The translations under genes were made by a program, and so were the position numbers. The notes under the pieces were generated by a model. That model made no database searches. It was not told the origin of the DNA and saw only the letters and a list, made by a program, of their open reading frames with translations. Source: Io17-Chloro-G2 sp965226825 (GTDB taxonomy: Bacteria > Chloroflexota > Dehalococcoidia > Lucifugimonadales > UBA3495). From it: a DNA stretch of 64,000 nucleotides. The stretch spans positions 496,001-560,000 of the forward strand of contig CBDDED010000003.1 in the NCBI GenBank assembly GCA_965226825.1, written 5' to 3'. How positions within the stretch are numbered: the stretch's first letter is position 1; every line of letters starts with the position of its first letter. Below, in pieces: positions 17,454-27,259 of the stretch.

Positions 17454-18047
17454 AACCCTTCACAAACTATCCCATCAACGGATAGGTTGAATGCGCCGTC
17501 ATGGTTAACTTCGCCGTCATTCCGAGGGGCTTATGACAAAGAACCCAAAAGTGGATTCGTTGCCCAGATATACGGTGGGCACGGTGTTGAACACGCTGCC
17601 GCCCAGACCAGACGCATTATTTCTCGCCTCAGATGATCCCCTGGACTGAGGGCGGGTTATCCGAGCGAGGGCAACGCTCCTCGCTCCGGTGATTCCGGTC
17701 AATACGCCATGTCGTCAAGGTGCCGGTCCGATTTAGGTGGTTTGGCCGGTTGACTGCCGTACATTTAGTGGCCACTCCAATGACTGCCCTGCCATGAAAC
17801 CGCGTCCTGCTGAACTAAATCGCCTGAATTGCAAAGCCGTCGGCGCGTCCGTACGGGGCTGTTTGGGTGCCCGCCCGGCCAACGAGGTCCTTCGCGGGAG
17901 TCATTCTCACAGGTGGTCCCGACAAAACCGCGCGTGGCTTCTGATTCCGCACGGATTGATAGGGCATCTGGGTATGCCAACATCCCCATGAACACAGCAA
18001 TACCCCATTAACCCCATTCGCGCTGCGGCGGCTTGAAGAACTTTCTT
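17454..18047. other. Intergenic region, nothing recognised
   Basis: Nearly 600 bp without a convincing gene, RNA or repeat between two minus-strand genes. Short frames on both strands lack ribosome-binding sites and domain-like composition. Confidence 0.45.
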
Positions 18048-19616
18048 TTAATCGTCCCCGCCGGGTTGGGGGGCAGGCTCCGCGGGCTGCTCCCGGCCCA
18101 ATACCAACGGCACCCGCTGGAACATGGCGACGATTGCCCCCGCCACTACTATCCAGACCACAATCATGGCCGCAACTCTGAATCCCTGTTGATAAAAAGG
18201 CTGCGCGTCGGCCGCCGACATCAACGCCACGGTGGCCGGCAGGCTGATTCCCAGAACCATCGCGGCCAGCGTCGTCCCAACCGTATGCCCCATCTGCCGG
18301 GTGGTTTCCAGCATCCCGGAGGCAAAGCTCCTGTTCTCCGGCAGCGTGTTCATCACCAGTGCATTGTAGGGCGAGATGAATAGCGCAGTCCCGATCGACG
18401 CAGGCAGCAGCAGCATGGGCAGCCCCCATATCGGAACGTGGGCCGCGAACAGAGCAATGGCGGCAATCCCGGACGCCACCATAGCAAGCGACGCCGGGCC
18501 CAGCCACCGTGGGTTGTAGCGGTCATAGATCAGCCCGGCGATGGGCGGGAGCCACAGCCCGAAACTCTGGTGACAGAGCAGCACCGTTGACACAACCAAG
18601 GGCGAATACCCCAGGCCGTCCTCTACCAGGATGGGCACCAGCGTGAACACCGTCAGCATCGAAAGATGGAAGGTGGTGTTGCTGAACAGCGCCATTGAGA
18701 AGTTCTTGCGCTTGAAGTACCGGAAGTCCAGGAACGGCTCCCGGCTCCTTGCCTGAACCACCACGAACAGCGCCAGCAGGGCCAGGGTCAACAGGTGCAT
18801 TGGCAGGTGATATCTGAGGGCATCCGGCGACGTATATGATTCCGCCCCATCGTGAAGGTGGGAGCCGGAAAGGACGAACACTGCCAGCGTCACTACCAGC
18901 AGCGCTGCGCTGGAGTAGTTGATGTTGATTTTTCCACGGTCCTCCAGCGCTTGCAGGAAACGATACTTGAGCAGAGGGAAGCTGAACCACAGGGCCAAGG
19001 CCCCGGTAAACACGGCAAAGCCAAACACCAGCCTCCAGTTGAACAACGCCAGGAAAGCCCCGTAGAGCGCCACTCCCAAGAGGGTGCCGATGCGCGATGC
19101 GGTTACCGGCACGGCGAAGGCCCGTCCGCGCTCGTTGGGTTCGAACATCATGGCCAGCATGGCGTTGCCGTTGGCAGTCACCATGGCGGCTCCGAACCCG
19201 CCGCAGCCACTCCAGATGATTAGCTGGGTCAGGTTCTGGGACGTGGCGGCCACCACGTTCGCGATGGTCATCACGATCAGGCCGGTGAAGAACACCTGGA
19301 TGTGTCCGTACTTTTCGCCCAGCCGCGCGGCGAGGAAAACCGTGCTGCCCAACACCAGCAGCCGGATTATTACCGACCATGCCGCGTCGTCCACGTCAAC
19401 GTTAAAGTAGTTGGCCACCGACGGAATGGTCAACGTGATAGGAATGAAGGTGGACTGGACCAGAAGATGGCCAAAAGCCAGGGCGAACAGCGTATCCCGC
19501 CGTTGCTTGGTGGAACCCAACTCCCGGAAGTCGCCGATAAAGTTCAGCCGCCGCACAATCAGGGCTAATATATACACAATTGCTGCCTTCGATCCCCCGG
19601 TCCAAGATTTCGGCAA
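18048..19616 (-). CDS. MFS transporter, DHA2/EmrB-QacA-like
   Basis: A multi-pass membrane exporter of 522 residues with about 14 membrane helices, which fits the 14-helix drug:H+ antiporter group. The first half holds LGEKYGHIQVFFTGLIVMTI, a loop-and-helix like the conserved 2-3 loop of MFS proteins. The N-terminal 40 residues before TLFALAFGHLL contain an extra hydrophobic segment and have no ribosome-binding site, so the true start may be internal. Substrate unknown; these proteins often export drugs or metabolites. No regulator gene is beside it. Confidence 0.85.
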   Translation of the reverse strand: MPKSWTGGSKAAIVYILALIVRRLNFIGDFRELGSTKQRRDTLFALAFGHLLVQSTFIPITLTIPSVANYFNVDVDDAAWSVIIRLLVLGSTVFLAARLGEKYGHIQVFFTGLIVMTIANVVAATSQNLTQLIIWSGCGGFGAAMVTANGNAMLAMMFEPNERGRAFAVPVTASRIGTLLGVALYGAFLALFNWRLVFGFAVFTGALALWFSFPLLKYRFLQALEDRGKININYSSAALLVVTLAVFVLSGSHLHDGAESYTSPDALRYHLPMHLLTLALLALFVVVQARSREPFLDFRYFKRKNFSMALFSNTTFHLSMLTVFTLVPILVEDGLGYSPLVVSTVLLCHQSFGLWLPPIAGLIYDRYNPRWLGPASLAMVASGIAAIALFAAHVPIWGLPMLLLPASIGTALFISPYNALVMNTLPENRSFASGMLETTRQMGHTVGTTLAAMVLGISLPATVALMSAADAQPFYQQGFRVAAMIVVWIVVAGAIVAMFQRVPLVLGREQPAEPAPQPGGDD

Positions 19617-20017
19617 GAGCGGGTTCGCTGAACCAACCCGGTGTTTCCCCTACATACTAACCAGTGCAACCCCTTTCGACAATAAACCCGGAGAGTTCAA
19701 GCAGTTGGTCCTCATGCTTGGGAAGCAATAGGCGAGGAAAGGCAAGGACAATTGTGTGACTTGATGGGGGCCTGTTTGTATGTCACTGGGTAGATCCAGA
19801 GGATGAACGAATGGGTTCGCCACCGCGGCCCTTAGGCCTGGTTCGAGCCCACTTAGGTGGCCGAATCGTCCGGCCTACCTCGGTTGACGCTCTCCTGCCT
19901 CATCCCCCATCAGCAACAACACCGAGTCAATTCGCCAGTGAAGTAAATTGACACTTTGTAGACTCCAGCAATACGCTGTGACCGAGTAAAATTCTTAACC
20001 CTGGAAGGGGTAACCAA
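19617..20017. other. Divergent promoter region
   Basis: A 400-bp gap between divergent genes, with no gene seen. AAGGGG lies just before the ATG at 20018. Promoter elements for both flanking genes must lie here, but none was clear enough to mark. Confidence 0.4.
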
Positions 20018-20773
20018 ATGGGGAACCCAGTAGTGCACTTTGAAATTGCCGGCCCGGATGGGCCTGCTTTGCGGCAGTTCTATAGCGACCTGTTCGGATG
20101 GAATATTGACGTGCAGGGCGAGGAGATGGGCAACTACGGCATTGTGCCAGCAAATGAGGGCGGCATCGGTGGAGGCCTGTTACCTACAACTGAAGATATG
20201 GCGGCGCGCAGCTATGTCACCTTCTACGTGCAGGTTGACGACCTTCAAACGACGCTGGATAAGGTGGTTACTAAGGGCGGGAACGCCATCATGCCACCGA
20301 TGGAGATAGTGCCCGGCATGGGCTACATCGCTTTATTCGGGGACCCTGCCGACAACACCATTGGGCTGTATGCTCCACCGCCGGAATGGGACGGACAGAT
20401 GCCCCCCAAGGGGGACGGTCCACCGGTGGCGCACTTCGAGGTTGGAGGCAGCGACGCCGCGGCGCTCGCCGATTTCTACACCGGGATGTTCGATTGGAAA
20501 ATCGACTATCTCGAGGAGGCCAACTACCGCTTCGTCCAGCAGGAATCTGGAGGGATCGGCGGCGGCATCTTCCAGCACATGGAGGGCATGCCGCCCAACC
20601 ATCCTTCCGTCGCTGTTATTGTCAACGACCTCCAATCGTATCTTGACAAGGCCGTAAGCCTGGGCGGCACGGCCCTCATGCAACCCACAGAGATTCCCGG
20701 GGGATTCGGCGCCATTGCAATATTCCATGACATCGCTGGCAATCGCATAGCGCTCTTCAAGTCCTCTGAGTAG
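20018..20773 (+). CDS. Two-domain VOC family protein
   Basis: A 251-residue protein made of two tandem VOC domains (about residues 1-120 and 131-251). Each opens with a VHFEIAGPD/VAHFEVGGSD strand, continues with FYSDLFGW/FYTGMFDW, and ends with a GNRIALF/DNTIGLY strand. A glycine-rich GGIGGG loop occurs in both halves. This is the hydroxylase-type or antibiotic-binding VOC layout; the reaction is unknown. AAGGGG stands 7 bases before the ATG. It is monocistronic, followed by IS scars. Confidence 0.88.
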   Translation: MGNPVVHFEIAGPDGPALRQFYSDLFGWNIDVQGEEMGNYGIVPANEGGIGGGLLPTTEDMAARSYVTFYVQVDDLQTTLDKVVTKGGNAIMPPMEIVPGMGYIALFGDPADNTIGLYAPPPEWDGQMPPKGDGPPVAHFEVGGSDAAALADFYTGMFDWKIDYLEEANYRFVQQESGGIGGGIFQHMEGMPPNHPSVAVIVNDLQSYLDKAVSLGGTALMQPTEIPGGFGAIAIFHDIAGNRIALFKSSE

Positions 20774-20908
20774 GAACTGTGACGCTGGTTGGATTGGCCC
20801 GCCACACGGCGTATCGGAGCCGTCACAACGGTGGGCTACCAGCCCTGTGACGGTCACACCTGCGGGGCTAACCTGAACTTCAACACGAAGGCTCTCGATT
20901 TTGTCCAG

Positions 20909-21048
20909 TTAGGTGGGCCTACGCAGACCGTATTGCGAACTTTTCGCTGGGAGGTCCCGATACTATGGGACTAGCCTTCTTCTCCGGTCAGTTCAGATCG
21001 TCTCACTAAACTCGCATAACCACTGGTCCAGTTTTCGAGGAGCAGATC
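20909..21048. repeat. Dispersed 140-bp repeat, copy 1
   Basis: About 140 bp that matches 31164-31302 in the same orientation, with scattered differences. Both contain TTGCGAACTTTTCG, GGGAGGTCC, CTCCGGTCAGTT and a closing GGAGCAGATC. Both copies lie directly before transposase debris (IS21-like here, IS3-type at 31397), so the repeat probably belonged to a mobile element. Confidence 0.75.
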
Positions 21049-21210
21049 AACCGGACCGACAGCACACGTCGAAGCTGGCGGCGAAGGCGAGTCAGGCGGA
21101 GAAAACGGCAGCGGCGAGAACTCCAGCGTAGAATATGGCAGGGGCGGGGAGCACCGGGGCCCCTGCTGCCGCCGCTCCCCGCCAGCCGACGTTCCTTCAG
21201 GGGGAGAGGT

Positions 21211-21425
21211 GAAAGGCGATTCAGAAAGCCCGGCTCAAGGGGATGTCGTTGCGGGCGATAGAGCGGGAGTTGGGAATCCACAGGGCCAACATCAAGAAAT
21301 ACCTGGACACTCAGGGTCCACCGACGCCGCGATTCTGGGCCGGTCCCACTACGTCATCATCTGAAACCATGGCAGCCAAACCGGGTGACACTCATGCTGG
21401 CCACTTAAACGGACATTTATCCTGA
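21211..21425 (+). pseudogene. IS21-like transposase (IstA) N-terminal fragment
   Basis: The plus frame around 21225-21310 reads AIQKARLKGMSLRAIERELG followed by a second-helix segment HRANIKKYL, a helix-turn-helix of the kind at the N-terminus of IS21 IstA. An in-frame stop lies just upstream and the similarity ends after about 30 residues, so only a fragment is left. No integrase core or IstB gene remains nearby. Confidence 0.6.
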
Positions 21426-21450
21426 ACTTCGACAGCCGCAAATCAGCCGG

Positions 21451-22056
21451 TCAATCCGCCCACCTGTGACACTTTAGTTCCGCCTTTACAATCTCGCTGA
21501 ACGGCGCCCGCCCGAAGATGTGCCGTAACATCGGTTCGAAGAACTCAAGCGGCAGTGATTCATAGTTGGGGTCGAAAGACGACTGGTCCCAGCGTTGGCA
21601 GAACTCCACCGTGTCCCGGTACCAGGGATGGTCTCGGAAGGCGTCGCGGGCATTGCGGTTGCCGCCCGTATGGTGGGCGTGGTAGTAGCTCTGAAACAAC
21701 CCGTGGTGGCGCACGATCCAGTAGGTGCGCTCTGCGACGTAGGGACGCAACACGGCGGCGGCCAGTTCGCTGTGGTTGAATGGCGATAGCAGGTCCCCGA
21801 TGTCGTGCAGCAGTGCCGCCACTACCATCTCCTCGTCGGCCCCATCACGGTGGGCGCGGGTGGCGCATTGCAGCGAATGTTCCAGCCGGTCAACCTGGTA
21901 GCCGGCCAGCGACCCGGCCAACCCCCGGAGCATCTCCAGAACGCGGTCTGCGGTTTGGGCGGCGAATCTTGCCTCCAGCCGCTCCAGCAGTTCATAGTCC
22001 TCCCGTGTGCCTTCGGCCATGCTGGTGAAGGCCACAACTTCGTTAACGTCAGCCAT
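21451..22056 (-). CDS. HD-domain protein, possible diiron oxygenase relative (PhnZ-like)
   Basis: A 201-residue HD-superfamily protein. Metal-ligand candidates are in order: H in RLEHSLQ, the HD pair in LLHDIGDLL, H in NHSELAA, the pair in VRHHGLFQ, and D in RWDQSSFD. This set fits both HD phosphohydrolases and the PhnZ/inositol-oxygenase type of diiron HD oxygenases; HHGLFQ favours the latter, but that is only suggestive. I chose the ATG at 22056 because CGGAG is 8 bases upstream; the longer frame adds 22 residues without a domain. It is divergent from the SDR gene. Confidence 0.8.
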   Translation of the reverse strand: MADVNEVVAFTSMAEGTREDYELLERLEARFAAQTADRVLEMLRGLAGSLAGYQVDRLEHSLQCATRAHRDGADEEMVVAALLHDIGDLLSPFNHSELAAAVLRPYVAERTYWIVRHHGLFQSYYHAHHTGGNRNARDAFRDHPWYRDTVEFCQRWDQSSFDPNYESLPLEFFEPMLRHIFGRAPFSEIVKAELKCHRWAD

Positions 22057-22158
22057 CGTGCAACTCCGTGCCCCGCGTGAGGGATGGTGCCTGCGGTGTA
22101 AAATGTCAATCGATTTTATCATCCCGGCGCTTATCTGGGACTGGCAGGAGGCTGGTTA

Positions 22159-23045
22159 ATGCCTGACCGCAAGAGGCTGGAAGGACGGGTCGTTCTGGTC
22201 ACCGGAGGAGGACGCGGCATTGGGCGAGCCATCGCGCTGGCCTACGCGGCCGAGGGGTCCCGGCTGGCGCTTACGGCCCGCACCGCCTCCGAGCTGGAGG
22301 AGACAGCGAAATTGGTTGCCGAAGGGTTTGGCAGCGACGTGATTACCGTCGTCGCCGACGTGTCCAGCCGTGAGGAGGTGGAGCAGGCTGTCTCCAAGAC
22401 CCTGGGACACTACGGGGCAATTGACGTCCTGGTCAACAACGCGGGCAACATCGGGCCGGTGGGCCGGGTCTGGGACAACGACCCGGAGGACTGGGCCCGC
22501 ACCATAGCGGTGCATCTGATGGGCGTATTCTATGGTTGCCACGCGGTTCTCCCCTCGATGTTGGAGCGGGGACAGGGCCGCATAGTCAATATGTCTGGTG
22601 TCGGAGGGCCCAATACCTCAGCCTACGATGCGGCCAAGACCGCCATCGTCAACCTGACCGAGAACCTGGCGCTGGAACTGGCGGAAACCGGGATAACGGT
22701 TAACGCATCAGCCCCGGCTCGATCCATACCCGGATGTGGGAGGAAAACCGGGACCTGTCGTTGGCCATCGGCGATACCGCCACCTACGAACGGGGCGTAC
22801 AGGTCACCTCGGGTCAGGGAGCCTCCATCGAGCGGGCGGCGGAACTGGCGGTCTTCCTGGGCAGCGACGACTGCGGAGCCTTGTCGGGACGCCTGATCCG
22901 GGCCTTTGCCGACCGGTTCGAAGAGTTCCCCAGTAGAGTTGACGAGATAATGGCGTCGGACGCCTACCTGCTTCGCCGCGTTGATCCGGACAGGCCCTTC
23001 CCATCGTCGCAGTCCTACCCCACGCTGCCCGTAACCGGCCCATAG
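22159..23045 (+). pseudogene. Short-chain dehydrogenase/reductase with single-base frameshift
   Basis: NAD(P)-dependent oxidoreductase of the SDR family. The first 183 codons hold the cofactor loop TGGGRGIG, VNNAGN and the active-site YDAAK preceded by NMSG. At about 22707 the frame breaks: after VNA the expected ISPGSIHTRMWEE appears only in the next frame, and the protein then runs to a stop at 23045. One missing base between GCA and TCAGCC explains this. Both halves are otherwise well preserved. GGAGG lies 8 bases before the ATG. It could be a recent pseudogene or a sequence error. Confidence 0.85.
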
Positions 23046-23107
23046 GTCAAGCCTGGAACCACCTCCTTATATTCAAAGACGGCATAGCGCTGGTCGCCCT
23101 GTACGAA

Positions 23108-23459
23108 TTGTTACTCGCTGGCATCAACAGAAGTGCGGTGAATCGCCAAGCAAAGTGGGCTTACCCCAACGGGGTGGATCTGGACTTCAGCCGGCCGGGC
23201 AAGCCTGCGGACAACGCCTCCATCGAGGCTTTCAACGGGCGATTCCGGCAAGAGTGCCTGAACGAGAACCGGTTCCTGTCCCTGGAGGACGCTGCCGGGA
23301 AGGTGGAATCCTGGCAAAGACTCCACAATCGGGAGAGACCCCACAGCGCTCTAGGTAACCTTTCCCACAGGGAGTTTGCGGCGTTGGCTAAACCGCGGAT
23401 TGACCGCAAAACTCCCACCAAGCTTGGTACAGAAAATGGGACAAGACCAGAGTGGCGGG
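23108..23459 (+). pseudogene. IS3-family transposase OrfB C-terminal fragment
   Basis: From about 23156 to 23400 the frame reads as the end of an IS3-type DDE integrase core: DFSRPGKPADNASIEAFNGR with the catalytic Glu region, then FRQECLN, and WQRLHNRERPHSALGNLSHR. The N-terminal part of OrfB and all of OrfA are missing, and the frame runs on antisense into the SMP-30 gene. It is a relic, not an active element. Confidence 0.8.
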
Positions 23460-24377
23460 CTACCGGACCGGGGGCCACATTATCCAGCCCCGGCGCCCGG
23501 TGTTGCGCAGTCGCAGCAGGTGTCCCTGGCCGGTGGTGACGTACAGGCTGCTCTGTTTGGCGTCGCCGAAGCAGCAGTTGGTGGGACCGTCCACGCCCAC
23601 CGGCATGGGGTAGGTCTCCAGCACCCGGCCCTGGGGGGTCCAGACGTATATCATGGGGCCGGGGCCGCTGAGAAAGTTCCCGGCGGCGCCCACGATGTTC
23701 CCCTCCGAGTCCAGGCACATGCCGTCAATGCTGCGCTGGGGCCCCCGGTGGTCCCGGCCGAACTGGTGCAGCACGATGTACTGGCCCAGGGAGCCGTCGT
23801 TATTGATGGGGTAGGAGCGCAATTCCCGCACGCCGTCGGGCGAGGGGTCGGTCTGGATGATGTACAGACTGCGCTCGTCGGGCGACACCAGCAGCCCGTT
23901 GGTGCCGGTGGTATCGGAGGTCATCCGCTGGCAGGTATAGCTGCCGTCGGGCTGGGGGTCGGCCCGCAGGATGTCCCGGTTCATGTTCTCCTGCTGTTCG
24001 CTGGGGTCGATGTTCCCCTCGTTCCAGGGATTGCTGAACCAGATGCGGCCCCTCCGGTCTATGGCCAGGTCGTTGGGGGTGTTCAGGCGCTGGCCGTCCA
24101 GCCGGTCAACGATGGTGGTGGCGCCGCCGTCAGGCTCGAAGCGGACGATGGAGCGGCCGCCGGAGCAGCAACCGTAGAGGCGGCCATCGGCGTCGAAGGC
24201 CAGGCCGTTGGTGTGGTTGGTGTTCTCGCGGTAGATGCTGCACCCGCCGGTCTCCGGGTCGTAGGCCATGATGCGGCTGGCCGGAATGTAGGTGAACAGA
24301 AGCCGCTGGCCGTCCCAGGCCGGCCCCTCGGTCAAACGGCTGAATGGTCCCGCGACTTGCTCCCATTGCAGTGCCAT
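23460..24377 (-). CDS. SMP-30/gluconolactonase/LRE family protein
   Basis: A six-bladed propeller lactonase-type protein of 305 residues. Calcium-site markers are visible: the EGPAWDG start, the NGLAFDADGRLY strand, NTPNDLAIDRRGRIWFSNP and the SIDGMCLDSEGNI segment. Family members open sugar or other lactones. AGGAGG lies 5 bases before the ATG. It is upstream of nothing on its strand, and its 3' end abuts an IS3 relic, so the last residues (WIMWPPVR) may have been altered by that insertion. The neighbouring amidohydrolase suggests lactone or aromatic catabolism. Confidence 0.85.
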   Translation of the reverse strand: MALQWEQVAGPFSRLTEGPAWDGQRLLFTYIPASRIMAYDPETGGCSIYRENTNHTNGLAFDADGRLYGCCSGGRSIVRFEPDGGATTIVDRLDGQRLNTPNDLAIDRRGRIWFSNPWNEGNIDPSEQQENMNRDILRADPQPDGSYTCQRMTSDTTGTNGLLVSPDERSLYIIQTDPSPDGVRELRSYPINNDGSLGQYIVLHQFGRDHRGPQRSIDGMCLDSEGNIVGAAGNFLSGPGPMIYVWTPQGRVLETYPMPVGVDGPTNCCFGDAKQSSLYVTTGQGHLLRLRNTGRRGWIMWPPVR

Positions 24378-24604
24378 GCTTTCCTCCTCTGTTTAGTCGA
24401 TTCTCAGTAGACTAACCCTCTGGTGTTGATGGATGAAAGGGTTTCTCTCCGTCTTTCCGGCGGGCGCCGGGATACAGGAACCGGCGTGAGCAATACTTTT
24501 CCGCTGGACAAAGCTCTGGATTCCGGCCTTGCCGGAAAGACGAGGACTGTCACTGACCAGCAATCATTCCGAACCATGCCCACCGAACAGGGACTCAACC
24601 CAAC
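24378..24604. other. Short intergenic gap with small palindrome
   Basis: A 227-bp gap with no gene. Positions 24513-24545 contain CTCTGGATTCCGG, CCTTG and CCGGAAAGACGAG, a short hairpin whose outer part resembles one arm of the MITE family described at 9410. Confidence 0.4.
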
Positions 24605-25606
24605 CTACAGCCGGTAGGCACGCACCGCTGTTCCCTGGAACATGGCGGCCCGCTCGCTTTCGGAGAAGTCCCGGGAGACCTGTTTGAAGGCGTTCCAGAC
24701 GATGGTGTAGGCGCAGGATGTCTTGTCCACCGGGAAGTTGCTCTCGAACATGCAGCGTTGCGGCCCGAACTGCTCGATGCAATAGGTCAGCCAGGGGCCG
24801 ATGGTGTCGGCTACGTCCTGCGAGGTGGGCGGAGCGGCGCGCTGATGCCAGTCGTAGCCGCTGATCAGGTTGCCGAACCCGCCCAGCTTGACCACCACGT
24901 TCTCCCGCTGGGCCACGGCGGCGATGCCCTGCTGCCAGTCGGCGAACACCTCGTCCCGCTTTCCGGCGTAGGGGCCGACGCCAAGAGGACGCCCTACGTG
25001 GTTAAGGATGATGGTGGTGTCGGGGAAGGCGGCGGCCAGGTCCGCCAGTTCGTTCAACTGGGTGTGGTACACCAGGGCGTCGAAGCCCAGGTCCAGCCTT
25101 TGCAAACAGGCGAACCCCTCCCGGAAACGGGAGTCCAGCAGCATCCCCGGCGTGTTGGATGCCGGGGAGCCGACCCTGGGGCTCGCGTCCCAGGCGCAGG
25201 AGAAGCGGATGCCCCGGAAGCGGTTGCTGCTGGCCGCCAGGTGCGCTTCCAGCACCGGCTGTACCGCCGCGCCCAGCATGAGGTTGGCGTTGCCCACGAT
25301 TCCGGCGGCCACTGCTGTGGGGCCGTACTGCCCGCTGGCGCTCTGGGCGGCGATGCCCTGGACGAACTCGACCTCGCCCACGGAGCGCATCTCCTCCAGT
25401 CCCCGGGCGCGGTACATGGAGCGGCACTCTATGAACACCGTCTGGGTGACGTTGTGGCCTCCGGCGAGGTCCTGGGTCAGCTGGTCCAGCAGGTAACGGT
25501 CGCCCTCCCGGTCCCAGAAGTGGTGGTGCGGGTCGCAGATGCGCAAGTCGGGTTCCAACGGCTCTTCCACCGTCAGCGCCAGCCAGGAATCATGTTGGCT
25601 TACCAT
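24605..25606 (-). CDS. Amidohydrolase-2 family metal-dependent hydrolase
   Basis: A 333-residue paralog of the amidohydrolase at 3016-4050. It shares the LALTVEE opening, the metal motif ICDPHHHFW, a NHVGRPLG segment with a conserved His, and FESNFPVDK near the end. It is likely a TIM-barrel hydrolase or decarboxylase acting on cyclic esters or aromatic acids. The ATG at 25606 is preferred over one 19 codons upstream because GAGGGG lies just before it and the extra residues are low in domain character. It sits downstream of the alpha/beta hydrolase gene on the same strand. Confidence 0.87.
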   Translation of the reverse strand: MVSQHDSWLALTVEEPLEPDLRICDPHHHFWDREGDRYLLDQLTQDLAGGHNVTQTVFIECRSMYRARGLEEMRSVGEVEFVQGIAAQSASGQYGPTAVAAGIVGNANLMLGAAVQPVLEAHLAASSNRFRGIRFSCAWDASPRVGSPASNTPGMLLDSRFREGFACLQRLDLGFDALVYHTQLNELADLAAAFPDTTIILNHVGRPLGVGPYAGKRDEVFADWQQGIAAVAQRENVVVKLGGFGNLISGYDWHQRAAPPTSQDVADTIGPWLTYCIEQFGPQRCMFESNFPVDKTSCAYTIVWNAFKQVSRDFSESERAAMFQGTAVRAYRL

Positions 25607-25807
25607 GTCCCCTCGCCGCCCGCCGCCTTCAGGTATGCTCGCTACTAATGGGGCGGGCTTCATTTTAATGTCTTGGCCCTATTAGGCCGCCTAAACAGAG
25701 CGCAAAAAAGGCCCGGTTCAGTTATTCCCCCCGTGTCTGGGCACGGGGGCTTCGGTTTTGACCCAGTAGCTCCCGCGCGCGCCTGCACCGGTGTGTGCGG
25801 GCTTCGG

Positions 25808-26653
25808 CTAGGTCAGGGAAAAGAACTCCATGACCGGGCCAAAGGCCTCGGGTTCCGCCAGGGTAGGCGCATGACCCACGCCGGGCACTTCCACCATGCG
25901 ACAGTCCTGCATCTCCGCCACCATGCGCTGGGCTATCTCCGGCGACAGCAGGTCGCTGGTACCGCCCCGCACCAGCAGCACCGGGCCGGGGATGCGCCGG
26001 GCCAGGTTCCAGGACGCTTCCGGGTCGGGACGGCGGGGGTCGGCGCGGACCGCCGGGTCCATCTTCCAGGTGTAGCCGCCGCCGGGCCGGGCCTTTACCG
26101 TATGACCGGCGGTGGCCAGCTGGTCGGCGTCGCTCAGCGAGCTGAAGCCGACCCGTTGCTCGCAGTGCCAGGCTATCACCTCTTCCATTGTCTCAAAGGT
26201 GGTGATCGCATCCCGGGTGCCGGTGGCGATGCGGTTGCCGCCCCGGGGGTCAATCTCGGGGCCGATGTCGTTCAGTACGGTGCGCTCCACCCGGTCGGGA
26301 TAGGTCCCGGCGTAGGTCAGGGAGATGCGGCCACCCATGGAGGTGCCGACCAGCGACATACGCTCGAAACCCAGGGCCTGTCGCAGCCCTTCCAGGTCAG
26401 CGACGTAGGCTTCGTTGGAGTAGTTGGCGTCGGCCGCCCAATCGCTGTCGCCACGACCGCGGACATCCATGGATATGACGTGGTAGCGGAGCGCGAAGTG
26501 GGGGGCCAGATTGTCGAAGGCGTGGGCGTTGCCGGTTAGGCCGTGGACCATGATGACCGGCGGCGCGCCGGCCTCGCCCCACTCCAGGTAGTGTAGGTTG
26601 AGGTCGCCGACCCGGACGAAACGGTCTACTGCTTTGGTGGTTCCTGTAGTCAT
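25808..26653 (-). CDS. Alpha/beta hydrolase
   Basis: A 281-residue alpha/beta hydrolase-fold enzyme. The oxyanion-hole strand VIMVHGLTGN, the nucleophile elbow GTSMGG with S105, an acid in GGTSDLLSP and a His in GVGHAP form the expected Ser-Asp-His triad. This is the group that includes meta-cleavage product hydrolases, esterases and lactonases. AAGGAGG precedes the ATG. With the amidohydrolase and SMP-30 genes downstream on the same strand it makes a plausible hydrolytic module. Exact substrate unknown. Confidence 0.87.
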   Translation of the reverse strand: MTTGTTKAVDRFVRVGDLNLHYLEWGEAGAPPVIMVHGLTGNAHAFDNLAPHFALRYHVISMDVRGRGDSDWAADANYSNEAYVADLEGLRQALGFERMSLVGTSMGGRISLTYAGTYPDRVERTVLNDIGPEIDPRGGNRIATGTRDAITTFETMEEVIAWHCEQRVGFSSLSDADQLATAGHTVKARPGGGYTWKMDPAVRADPRRPDPEASWNLARRIPGPVLLVRGGTSDLLSPEIAQRMVAEMQDCRMVEVPGVGHAPTLAEPEAFGPVMEFFSLT

Positions 26654-27259
26654 GGGGCCTCCTTAATAAGGAATTGGTACTCTCCCCCTTTTAGAGGGAG
26701 AGTTGCACCGAAGGCAGCGAGAAGCTGTGTCAAAACCTACTGGCCCATATTTTATCATTCCCGTCTTCGCGGGAATTCAGGTAGCTTGGCCAGGGGAAAG
26801 TCAGCATACGCCGGGAATTCCTGGATTCAGGCATCCGCCGGAATGACGAACCGGAACTCAACCGAGCCGGGCAATTCCCAAATTCGATTGTCCTATGAGC
26901 TAGAAGTCAATCACGTTTGAAATAGCAGGATAATTTTCACTGGTGACAGCCACTTCCCCTCTCAGTTCCCTGAACCTTGCTTCTCAGCACGGTCATTTCT
27001 GGTATGACTGACTATCAGTCCCTCATTGATCATCTGAGTTGCTTATGATTTCGACGAGGAATATTGCCTAACGTCGTCAATCTTCCGGCCAACCAAGCAC
27101 ACTTTCCTACAGTGGTTTAAACCCCGGTCGCGCTCACATGACAAATCTATCGGTGACTCTACACGAGCTGACCATCAACACACTTCGCTCTTATTCCGTT
27201 GCCCCCCTGTGACCACCATGCCGTTCAAGAATACTCGCCATTTCAATGTCATCTATCCA
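26654..27259. other. Intergenic region with palindromes
   Basis: No gene is seen in this 600-bp gap. It holds a small hairpin at 26678-26704 (ACTCTCCC ... GGGAGAGT) and the imperfect inverted repeat listed at 26755-26850. From about 26880 the base composition becomes more AT-rich, which continues into the next gene. Confidence 0.5.
26755..26850. repeat. Imperfect inverted repeat, MITE-like
   Basis: The left arm reads TCATTCCCGTCTTCGCGGG then AATTCAGG. The right arm read in reverse complement is TCGTCATTCCGGCGGATG then CCTGAATCCAGG. The arms share TCATTCC and the AATYCAGG core, about 95 bp apart overall. The arm motif is a distant cousin of the arms of the 271-bp family at 9410, but the centre differs. 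Confidence 0.5.

Noticed and set aside
23376..25648. Long plus-strand frames across the SMP-30 and second amidohydrolase genes
   Set aside because: Both are antisense to clear enzyme genes and are Val/Gly/Ala-biased shadows.
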